Assembly (NCBI GenBank): GCA_938002965.1
Contig: CALKZY010000037.1
Span: forward strand, 51,878 to 115,877
Reading direction: 5' to 3'
DNA length: 64,000 nt
Origin: an uncultured Acidimicrobiales bacterium
GTDB lineage: Bacteria > Actinomycetota > Acidimicrobiia > Acidimicrobiales > SZUA-35
Positions 49,532 through 57,734 of this stretch are shown piece by piece. The translations under genes and the position numbers were made by a program. Below the pieces are notes generated by a model. That model made no database searches. It worked only from the letters and a program-made list of their open reading frames with translations, and was not told where the DNA came from. The number at the start of each line of letters is the position of its first letter. Position 1 is the stretch's first letter.

Positions 49532-50083
49532 ATGCCTGCCAAGATCGCCGACCCATGGAGGCTGACTGAGGCTCTGCAAGGCAACGAAGACGCCTGGCGG
49601 ACGTTGGTCACCGAGTTTTCAGGATCGATCTGGCATTGGGCGCGCAGCCACGGCCTCACCAGGGAGGAAGCTGAGGACGTCGCACAAACGGTTTGGTACA
49701 AGTTGAAAGACAAGGGCCACACCATCGATGACCCAGCGCGTCTTCCCGGTTGGCTGGCGACGACGACGAAACGAGAAGCTATCTCGGTTCTGCGTCGCCG
49801 TTCACGCCAACTCGACGAGTCAATCGACGATCTTCACGATCAGGTGATCGATTTGCGCACCCCGACGGCCGAGCAATGGGTTACCACCGACGAGGCCACA
49901 CGGGCGCTGGTAGAGGCCTACCACGGACTGTCGGCGGCATGCCGGGAACTCCTTGCTCTCTGCTGGACCGAATCTCTGAACTACGAAGATATTGCCCTGA
50001 CATTGGGCAAGTCGATCGGCTACATCGGGCCGACGCGAAGGCGTTGTCTCGACACCCTCCGAGCCAGAGCAGGTCTGACATGA
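49532..50083 (+). CDS. ECF-type sigma factor
   Basis: HGLTREEAEDVAQTVWYKLKDKGHTIDDPARLPGWLATTTKREAISVLRRRSR; region 4 LSAACRELLALCWTESLNYEDIALTLGKSIGYIGPTRRRCLDTLR. Confidence 0.9.
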   Translation: MPAKIADPWRLTEALQGNEDAWRTLVTEFSGSIWHWARSHGLTREEAEDVAQTVWYKLKDKGHTIDDPARLPGWLATTTKREAISVLRRRSRQLDESIDDLHDQVIDLRTPTAEQWVTTDEATRALVEAYHGLSAACRELLALCWTESLNYEDIALTLGKSIGYIGPTRRRCLDTLRARAGLT

Positions 50084-50616
50084 AACCCCCTCCTAGCCAC
50101 TCGGAAAGCACTGATCCTCCGGGCTCCCCGGAGCCGTCGGAAGAAGTCGCCGACGACTCTGAGCGCGAGCGGCAGGACCAAGCGACCCTCGGCCGCCTTT
50201 CTGCCGCTTTAGACCAAGCCGATCCCCCGCCCGAAGGTCTAGATGACATCGCCATGCGTGCGCTCACTTGGGATGTCGAACTTGGACACTTGGCCTCGGC
50301 CATTGATGAGGAGCCGGTGCTCGTTCGCGACAGGGGGACGAGTCAGAGCAGCGGACAGCCGTTGCAGGAGTCGTTTCAGGTAGACGACTACGCCATCGAC
50401 CTGACGATTGAGTCCGGCCAAGTCGGGGTACTCCTCCGCGGTATCGTCACCCCTCGTGTAGAGCAGGTGTTTCTCACCGGACCGAGCTTCGGGCCCCAGC
50501 CCGTGAATTGCGACGAGTTCGGCCGATTCGAAGCTGATGTTGAGCTATCAACGGTAGCTGTGGAGTTTGTCGGATCGGATGATCTGGCCCGACGTACGCC
50601 GCTACTCGATCTCTAG
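50080..50616 (+). CDS. Uncharacterised soluble protein translationally coupled to the sigma factor (candidate sigma/CHAT-module partner)
   Basis: ATGA overlap with sigma stop at 50080-50083; helical MRALTWDVELGHLASAI region followed by beta-rich IDLTIESGQVGVLLRGIVTPRVEQVFLTG...CDEFGRFEADV. Confidence 0.7.
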   Translation: MKPPPSHSESTDPPGSPEPSEEVADDSERERQDQATLGRLSAALDQADPPPEGLDDIAMRALTWDVELGHLASAIDEEPVLVRDRGTSQSSGQPLQESFQVDDYAIDLTIESGQVGVLLRGIVTPRVEQVFLTGPSFGPQPVNCDEFGRFEADVELSTVAVEFVGSDDLARRTPLLDL

Positions 50617-50734
50617 TACCGTTAGAGTGGATCTACGCATCGCGATGGTGTAGTGAGCCGAGAAATGCACCTCGAAGACGGGCGTGTGTTCTGCGGATTG
50701 CGGCCGTGATGGGTAGAGGGAACGGAGATCGAGG

Positions 50735-53700
50735 TTGGCGGACGTACTGTTTGGCGGCCGGGTAGCGGTTAAAGAAGAGTTGGGTCGCGGCGCCATGGGC
50801 GTCGTACATCGTGCTGAACTCGAAGGCGAAACCGTAGCCATCAAGATTCTCCACGCTCACCTGACGGCCGACGTTGCTGTCGTCGGCCGGTTTGTGCGTG
50901 AGCATCAGGCCTTGCGGCGCGTTCAACACCCGAATGTGGTTCGGGTGAAAGACCTTGTTATCGGCGATCCCCTGATCGGCATGGTCATGGAGTTCCTCGA
51001 GGCGACGGATCTATCCGTCGTCTTACGCGATGACCCGCCCAGCCCTGCCGAAGCGGTTTCGATGATGGCCGACATCGCTGCCGGTGTCGCCGCCATTCAC
51101 GATGCCAACGTCGTCCACCGGGATCTCAAACCGGCCAACATCATGATCACCAGTGACGGTGAGGCCAAGATCACCGACTTCGGAATCTCTCGTTTGTTGA
51201 GCGCCAACGAGGCCGGCCGAACGACGGCCACTATCGGGACCCCTTTGTACATGTCGCCGGAGGCTGCCGGCAGTGGTGACCCAATTGGCTCGGCGTCCGA
51301 CATGTACTCTCTCGGGGTCATCTTGTTCGAGATGCTGGTCGGTGAGACTCCCTTCGGCGGCGGTGAGCCTCTTGCGGTGGCCGTTGCCCATGTGAACAAC
51401 CCGCCGCCCTCGGTGGTGGGTGTCCCGGATGAGCTGTCGTCGCTGGTAGACGCCATGCTCTCCAAGAGTCCCGATGACCGTCCCACTGCCCGCGAACTCG
51501 AAGATCAACTTCGAGCCTTGGCCTCCGACTTGACCGGAGATTTCGAGCCGGTTGCCGCTCCGGCAGAGAAGTCGCCGATAGTGACGTTGGAGCCAGCCGC
51601 TGTCGCTCCCACCGCTGGCGAAACAGCGGTAATCAATCTGGGCGGGGATTCGACCGACAGTGGACTCGATCTCACAACCTCCCGTGGTGACCGTGAACAG
51701 TTCACAGTTGTCGCCGGGGTCTCGGCGCGAGCCGGTGAGTCCGCAGACAGCACGATCATGGCCCCGTTTGGCAGTCCGACCGGTCCGCCGTCGGCATACG
51801 CTCCAGGTTCAGCCAATCCAGTGTTGGATACCGATCCCAGCGGCGTAGGGCAAACGCCGGGTGCGCAGTCGTTGCCCGGTGTCAGTCTGGCCGACGACAA
51901 GCTGGTTGCCATCTCGCCGCCGGAAGAGCCGCGGGTCAACCTGTTGAATCAGACCCACGAAACTGGAATCGCCGACTCTGTATCTATGGGCTCGCCCCCA
52001 TTCAGTGGCTCATCCCTTGGGCAGGGCAGATCGCCTGAGGGTTACGAAGACGAGGGCCCGTCCCGAGGCCCGGTCATGATCGCTATCGGTGCCATCTTAT
52101 TGACAGCGCTGCTGCTCATCGCTTTGTTCCGCCCCGGGGGTTGGCTTCGTTCATCGACACCAGATGGGCCATCAATCGCTTACTCGTTCGCTCCGACGTT
52201 GGCCACCAACGGTTTGATAACGACTCGGCTGTGGAGTCTCAACCCTGACGAAGACACCATTGAAGCCGATGTTGTCATCACCAACTCCGGGGAAGGCGAA
52301 GCCGAAGTCGATCACTACGAGGTCATGCCTCAGCAGGTTGACCGTGACGGGTTTCTTGATTCTCTGACACCAAATCCCGATGAGGTTCGGACCGCTGGCC
52401 GGGTTCGGGGCGACGATGGGTCGGCAGGCGGCACGCTGACTGTCGCCCGATTCAATGAGCGGTCGCTTGATGAAGGTCAAACCTTCCGAATCCGCTACAG
52501 CTTCGCAGCACCGGATGGGGTCCGTGGCCTAACCGGTCTGGAAGATCTGGCTTTTGATCAGCAAGCGGCCGAATCCGACTTCCTGGCCACCACCCCAAGC
52601 GCAGGCGGTGCGGTCGAGGTCGACGTCGAGCGCCTCGAGTTGGACCCCTCCGAATTGGCTTTAGAGGTAGGTGCGACGGCTGCCGTTTCTCTGACAGGAA
52701 ACCTGGACGAGGCTGAGGAGTCGCTGGCTGCCATTCTGGAGCTGGCCTCATGGACGATCGAGGACACCTCAGTAGCCACTGTCTCGGGAACTGGGCAGCT
52801 GCGAACGGTGACCGCCGAGGCAGACGGTGAGACCACATTGACCGTCCAGCTCGGCGACCTGGAGATTGAGATACCGATTCTCGTCGGTGACGAACTGTCC
52901 GGCCCCAGTTCGCCTCGCGTCACGGTTCCATCCACTACCGAGACGAGCGACACGACCGAGCCGGACGAGGAAACGACGACTGAGACGACTGAAGAACCGG
53001 TTGATGATCTGACGATGTCACCATTGGGTGTGTCGGTGAATGACGATGGATCATTTCGGGTGACGTTCCAAACCAATCTTTGCACTATTGCCAACTATCA
53101 AGGTGCAGGTCAGACCTTTATTACTCCTGGATGGCCTAACGTCGTTGACCGCTGTTGGGAGAGTCACGCTCAACCCTTTGCTGAGGTTGAACCGGGTTCC
53201 TATTTGATCACCGTTTCCTCTCGTTCGGCTGACGGGCAACAGGCCTCCCGTACTGCCACGGTTGAGATCGAGGAATCCGAGGAGCCGATTGACGACCTCA
53301 CCATGTCCGCTCTTGGCGTGACAGTTGATGACGACGGGTCGTTCCGGGTGACGTTCCAAACCAATCTGTGCACGATCGCCAACTACCAGGGTGCCGGGCA
53401 GAGCTACATCACGCCGGGTTGGCCCGACGTGACCGGAACTTGCTGGGAAAGCCACGGTCAGCCATTTACCGCCGTGGACCCCGGCTCATACCCGATCAGG
53501 GTGTCAGCTCGCTCGGCAGATGGGCAGCAGGCTACACGTACGACGACGGTGGTCATCGAGGAATCGGACCCTCCGGTCACTGATCCGCCGGTGACCGATC
53601 CTCCGATTACAGACCCGCCGGTGACCGACCCGCCGATCACCGACCCGCCGATTACAGGCCCGCCGGTGACCGATCCTCCGATTACAGACCCTCCGATTAC

Positions 53701-53815
53701 AGACCCTCCGGATGCCGACCCGCCGGATGCCGACCCGCCGGACGCCGATCCGCCGGTCACCGAACCGGACGTGACTCTGCCAACCGTTCCTATATCACCC
53801 CCAACGTTCCCGTAG
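50735..53815 (+). CDS. Transmembrane Ser/Thr protein kinase with Ig-like and duplicated Cys-containing ectodomains and Pro-rich tail
   Basis: GRGAMGVVHRAELEGETVAIKIL, VVHRDLKPANIMITSDGEAKITDFGISRLL, GTPLYMSPEAA; TM MIAIGAILLTALLLIALF. Confidence 0.95.
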   Translation: MADVLFGGRVAVKEELGRGAMGVVHRAELEGETVAIKILHAHLTADVAVVGRFVREHQALRRVQHPNVVRVKDLVIGDPLIGMVMEFLEATDLSVVLRDDPPSPAEAVSMMADIAAGVAAIHDANVVHRDLKPANIMITSDGEAKITDFGISRLLSANEAGRTTATIGTPLYMSPEAAGSGDPIGSASDMYSLGVILFEMLVGETPFGGGEPLAVAVAHVNNPPPSVVGVPDELSSLVDAMLSKSPDDRPTARELEDQLRALASDLTGDFEPVAAPAEKSPIVTLEPAAVAPTAGETAVINLGGDSTDSGLDLTTSRGDREQFTVVAGVSARAGESADSTIMAPFGSPTGPPSAYAPGSANPVLDTDPSGVGQTPGAQSLPGVSLADDKLVAISPPEEPRVNLLNQTHETGIADSVSMGSPPFSGSSLGQGRSPEGYEDEGPSRGPVMIAIGAILLTALLLIALFRPGGWLRSSTPDGPSIAYSFAPTLATNGLITTRLWSLNPDEDTIEADVVITNSGEGEAEVDHYEVMPQQVDRDGFLDSLTPNPDEVRTAGRVRGDDGSAGGTLTVARFNERSLDEGQTFRIRYSFAAPDGVRGLTGLEDLAFDQQAAESDFLATTPSAGGAVEVDVERLELDPSELALEVGATAAVSLTGNLDEAEESLAAILELASWTIEDTSVATVSGTGQLRTVTAEADGETTLTVQLGDLEIEIPILVGDELSGPSSPRVTVPSTTETSDTTEPDEETTTETTEEPVDDLTMSPLGVSVNDDGSFRVTFQTNLCTIANYQGAGQTFITPGWPNVVDRCWESHAQPFAEVEPGSYLITVSSRSADGQQASRTATVEIEESEEPIDDLTMSALGVTVDDDGSFRVTFQTNLCTIANYQGAGQSYITPGWPDVTGTCWESHGQPFTAVDPGSYPIRVSARSADGQQATRTTTVVIEESDPPVTDPPVTDPPITDPPVTDPPITDPPITGPPVTDPPITDPPITDPPDADPPDADPPDADPPVTEPDVTLPTVPISPPTFP
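52994..53569 (+). repeat. 288-bp (96-aa) tandem duplication in kinase ectodomain
   Basis: EPVDDLTMSPLGVSVNDDGSFRVTFQTNLCTIANYQGAG... repeated as EPIDDLTMSALGVTVDDDGSFRVTFQTNLCTIANYQGAG... Confidence 0.9.
53567..53763 (+). repeat. Pro-rich (DPPVT/DPPIT/DPPDA) coding repeat at kinase C-terminus
   Basis: Irregular 15-bp units gacccGCCGgtgacc/attacc/gatgcc. Confidence 0.9.
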
Positions 53816-53873
53816 CAGGGTGTATCAACACCGATATCAGTAGCTGTAATTAGTCAAATGCGGTAGGTAGAAA

Positions 53874-53999
53874 GCGCTTCTTCAGCAAGCAAGACTGAAG
53901 CGCCTGGGAGCCTGTAGGCTTATATTCCCTTTGCCGCGTCCGGCCACAGTACGGCCGATAGCAAAGGTTGAAGCTCCGCAAGCAAATCCAAATATTTGG
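53874..53999 (+). promoter_or_regulatory. Structured leader with two hairpins and an RBS-overlapping palindrome
   Basis: GCGCTTC/GAAGCGC (53874-53903); CTTTGC..CGGCC/GGCCG..GCAAAG (53929-53966); CCAAATATTTGG (53988-53999) overlapping GGAGGG. Confidence 0.4.
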
Positions 54000-54007
54000 A
54001 GGGAACA

Positions 54008-57000
54008 ATGCCGCCGCATGTCAATCCCGGTAGTTGTACCGCGCCGCCCCCGAAGCGTCGAGGTCGACTAGCCGTACTTTCAATTCTCACTGCCCTGCTC
54101 AGTGGGCTCGCCGTAATGGCACTCGGGGTCTCCCCGGCCGCTGCTATTCCAATTGAACTGCTGGACGATGCTGGACCGGATGACGAACCCGGACAGAAGG
54201 ACCTGAACTCGCTGGTCGTCGATCTCGATCCACCTGCGCCGGGGACGATCAATGTCATGTGGAACTGGGACTATGACCAGGCTGACCTCAGCGGCGGGAA
54301 CAGCGCCGACGCCTGTGCTTTGATCGACACTGACGACGACGGTAATACCAACTACTCCTTGTGCGTCATTTGGGGCGATGACGGGGACGATTCGAACGGG
54401 GCCGAGAACGGCTACATCACAACGCGACTGTATGAATGCGGTGACGGACAATCTGACAAGTGCGATCAATCGCGCACGCTGATTGCTGAGGATATGAACG
54501 GCGACGGCGATTTGGCCGACCCAGGCGAAGCCCTTGTAGGCGGCCCCTACGGGTCGACTTGTAGTCTGGAGTTTGGTGCAACCGACCCATTCGGTTCCCG
54601 CGACGGTTCACAAGCCAGTGCTACCGGCGACGCTAAAGCAACGTGTGTCATTGTCCTCGACGACTTCGGGGCCGACGACGCCTTTCTGATCAACGTCTGC
54701 AGCTACCCATCGCAAGTTCCGGGCTCCGACCCGAGCGATTGTGTGATCACACCCAACCGCGGTTTTCTGACCATCGAGAAGATAGCTGACCCCGATGACG
54801 GTACGGAGTTCACCTTCGCACTGCCCCCAGCGGCAACATTCATCGAGGTGAAGGGTTCCGAGCCAGACATTCAGGGTCCGTTTGAGTTCACGGTGGAAGG
54901 CTCCGGTTCCCTTTCGTTGATTTCGGTCAACGCCGGTACTTGGGACCTCGCAGAACTGGTGCCGGACGGCTGGCAGGTTGACAGCGCTGATTGCGTGATT
55001 GCCGGCGCTGACTCGGGCGTCTTCGACGATGTTGACACCGTTGATGGTGTAGAGATCCAGGCCGGCCGTGAGACTTTCTGCACGTTTACTAACTCATTGC
55101 AGGTCGCCAACCTCACGTTGCTGAAGGACGTTACGAATGACAACGGCGGAGATGCCACCATCGACGCTTGGACGCTGGCGGCAGCCCCGGTCGAACCCGA
55201 GGCCGTTGGCATTTCCGGCACCTCCGGTGTTACCGGTGAGATTTTGGCCGGTGCCTATGACCTGAGTGAGGCCAGCGGGCCCGACGGCTTCAGCCAGACT
55301 GACTTGTCCTGTGATGGCGGGCAGCTACTTGACGACCGGTTGACTCTCGTTCCAGGTGACGACGTGACCTGCACCTTCTTCAATGATGACGACGCACCAT
55401 CTCTGTCATTGATTAAGAATGTGACCAACGACAACGGTGGCGCGGCCGTTCCCGGCGACTGGACTCTGACGGCCGCCGGCTACGACGACGCCTCGCCTCA
55501 AGCCGGGACCGCCTTTGCTCTTTCGGAGTCGGGCCCTGATGGCTACAGCCTGGTCGACTTGTCGTGTGACGGTGGCATCTTTGACGGCGACGTCGAGCCG
55601 CCAACCATCACCCTTGGCCTAGGCGATGAGATCACGTGCACGTTCTTCAACGATGACAACGAGCCGGGCCTAACTCTCATCAAGCAGGTGACCAACGACA
55701 ATGGAGGCACGGCCGTTGCCGGCGACTGGACTCTGACTGCCGCCGGTTACGACTCGCAGGACCCCGAAGCCGGGACCTACGACCTGTCCGAGTCCGGCCC
55801 TGACGGCTATTCGTTGACGTCGCTTACCTGTAGCAACACCGCAGATGACCAGGTCACATCGGTCACTATCGATCTTGGTGAACAGGTGACCTGCACCTTT
55901 GTCAACGACGATATTGCACCCTCGTTGACCTTGGTCAAAGAGGTCGACAACGGTGACGGTGGCCAGGCTGTGCCCGGCGACTGGGATCTGTTCGCCAGTG
56001 GCTACAACCCGATGGATCGGCAGGCCAATGAGGCTTTCGCGCTCACCGAGTCTGACGGCCCTGACGGGTACACCCTCGACTCCATCTCCTGTGACGGGGG
56101 CACCTTCGACGACACCGTCGACCCGCCGACCATCACGCTCGGACTAGACGAGGACGTCATCTGCACCTTCATCAACGACGACGTCGCTCCAGGTCTGACG
56201 CTTGAAAAGAAGGTCGTCAACAACAACGGTGGCGAAGCCAAGGCCAACGAATGGACACTTGCCGCCACCGATGCCGATGGCGCAGCCTTCGACGGCAAAC
56301 CGGGAACCTACAAGCTGACCGAGTCGGGTGGCCCCGATGGCTATGAGCTGACCGGTGTCGAGTGCGAAGGTGGTGTCCTGGAGAAGATCGGTGACGACTA
56401 CTTCGTGACTGTTGCTCTCGGTGAGTCGGTTGAGTGCACGTTTACCAATGACGACATCGCCCCATCGCTCACGCTGATCAAGCTGGTCGAGAATGACGAG
56501 GGCCGCACGGCCGGGTCAGGTGACTTCACACTGTCGGCCGGTGACAACGACGTGACCGGATCCGAAATGGGCAACGTCGCTACTGACCAGGCAGGCACCT
56601 ACGACCTGACCGAGTCCGGCCCCGACGGCTACACCCTGGAGTCGCTCACCTGCGACAACACAGGAGACGCCGAGGTCTTCGAAGCGACAGTCGGCCTGGG
56701 TGAGGATGTGACCTGCACCTTCGTCAACGGTGACGACCTCGTCCCTGCACCGGCCATCGGTCTGGAAAAGGAAGCCGAGCCAACTACGGCCCGAATCTTC
56801 GATGATGTCACCTACACCTTCACCGCAACCAACACCGGCAATGTGCCGCTGAACAACGTGACCATCACCGACCCGCTAGTAGGTCTGTCGCCAATCACGT
56901 GCGACGACACCACTGCAATGGGCAAGCCGTTCTCCGGTATCGGAACGGGGACCCTTGAGGTGGGTGACAGCATCGCCTGCACCGCAGTTGTGACCGTTAC

Positions 57001-57583
57001 GCCCGACCTGATTACCGACGGCACGCTGGACAATGTGGCTGAAGCCACCGGTGAATACCCGGGTGACCCGGCCCAGGTCGTCGATGACGACGGCTCCGCC
57101 TCGGTCATCATTATCTCCGACGTGGAGGGCTGCACCTACACCCAGGGTTACTGGCGTACGCACGCCGGCAAGGCTCAGCCCAACGGCAACAATAAGGGTA
57201 AAGGCAAGGGCCCGGCCGCTGATCCGACCTGGCACGAGGTCGGTGGTGCACACGCCTACTTCGGCAGAACGGGTGGCCAGGACTACACCTACTACGAGGC
57301 CTTGTGGGCTTCGCCGAAGGGTGATGCCTGGTTGATTCTGGCTCAGCAGTATATTGCCGCCGAGTTGAACAGCTTGACGGGTGACACCACGTCCGTCGAT
57401 GCCGTGGTTGGTGAGTCGTTGCTGGGCGAGGCTCGGGATCTGCTCAACACCGACAGTCGACTTTGGGACGCACATCAGTGGGCCCGTGCTCTGGCACTGT
57501 CCGAGGCGTTTGATCAGTACAACAACGGTGAAGTTATCCACTACAACGGTGGCGTCTTCATCGGGCCTCCCCACTGCGGCTAG
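54008..57583 (+). CDS. Large secreted surface protein: six prealbumin-like/SpaA-like repeats, DUF11-like domain, C-terminal GYWRTH domain
   Basis: Repeated (S)LTLIKxVTNDNGGxAVxGDWTLTAAGYD...ESGPDGYSLxxLSCDGG...GLGDEITCTFFNDD; LEKEAEPTTARIFDDVTYTFTATNTGNVPLNNVTITDPL; GCTYTQGYWRTHAG. Confidence 0.85.
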   Translation: MPPHVNPGSCTAPPPKRRGRLAVLSILTALLSGLAVMALGVSPAAAIPIELLDDAGPDDEPGQKDLNSLVVDLDPPAPGTINVMWNWDYDQADLSGGNSADACALIDTDDDGNTNYSLCVIWGDDGDDSNGAENGYITTRLYECGDGQSDKCDQSRTLIAEDMNGDGDLADPGEALVGGPYGSTCSLEFGATDPFGSRDGSQASATGDAKATCVIVLDDFGADDAFLINVCSYPSQVPGSDPSDCVITPNRGFLTIEKIADPDDGTEFTFALPPAATFIEVKGSEPDIQGPFEFTVEGSGSLSLISVNAGTWDLAELVPDGWQVDSADCVIAGADSGVFDDVDTVDGVEIQAGRETFCTFTNSLQVANLTLLKDVTNDNGGDATIDAWTLAAAPVEPEAVGISGTSGVTGEILAGAYDLSEASGPDGFSQTDLSCDGGQLLDDRLTLVPGDDVTCTFFNDDDAPSLSLIKNVTNDNGGAAVPGDWTLTAAGYDDASPQAGTAFALSESGPDGYSLVDLSCDGGIFDGDVEPPTITLGLGDEITCTFFNDDNEPGLTLIKQVTNDNGGTAVAGDWTLTAAGYDSQDPEAGTYDLSESGPDGYSLTSLTCSNTADDQVTSVTIDLGEQVTCTFVNDDIAPSLTLVKEVDNGDGGQAVPGDWDLFASGYNPMDRQANEAFALTESDGPDGYTLDSISCDGGTFDDTVDPPTITLGLDEDVICTFINDDVAPGLTLEKKVVNNNGGEAKANEWTLAATDADGAAFDGKPGTYKLTESGGPDGYELTGVECEGGVLEKIGDDYFVTVALGESVECTFTNDDIAPSLTLIKLVENDEGRTAGSGDFTLSAGDNDVTGSEMGNVATDQAGTYDLTESGPDGYTLESLTCDNTGDAEVFEATVGLGEDVTCTFVNGDDLVPAPAIGLEKEAEPTTARIFDDVTYTFTATNTGNVPLNNVTITDPLVGLSPITCDDTTAMGKPFSGIGTGTLEVGDSIACTAVVTVTPDLITDGTLDNVAEATGEYPGDPAQVVDDDGSASVIIISDVEGCTYTQGYWRTHAGKAQPNGNNKGKGKGPAADPTWHEVGGAHAYFGRTGGQDYTYYEALWASPKGDAWLILAQQYIAAELNSLTGDTTSVDAVVGESLLGEARDLLNTDSRLWDAHQWARALALSEAFDQYNNGEVIHYNGGVFIGPPHCG

Positions 57584-57668
57584 GGGGGACTCTGTGCAGC
57601 CCGATTTACGTTAACTACACTATTTTACTAAAACTTTTACTAAAACGTAAGGTAAATTGGATGTTCCT

Positions 57669-57704
57669 GCGGGAGCGGTGAAAGCCGCTCCCGCTAGGGT
57701 TTTT
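57669..57704 (+). terminator. Rho-independent terminator
   Basis: GCGGGAGCGG-TGAAAG-CCGCTCCCGC perfect 10-bp stem followed by TAGGGTTTTT. Confidence 0.85.
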
Positions 57705-57734
57705 ACTTCAGAGGAAAACCACGTAGGAGTTCAC

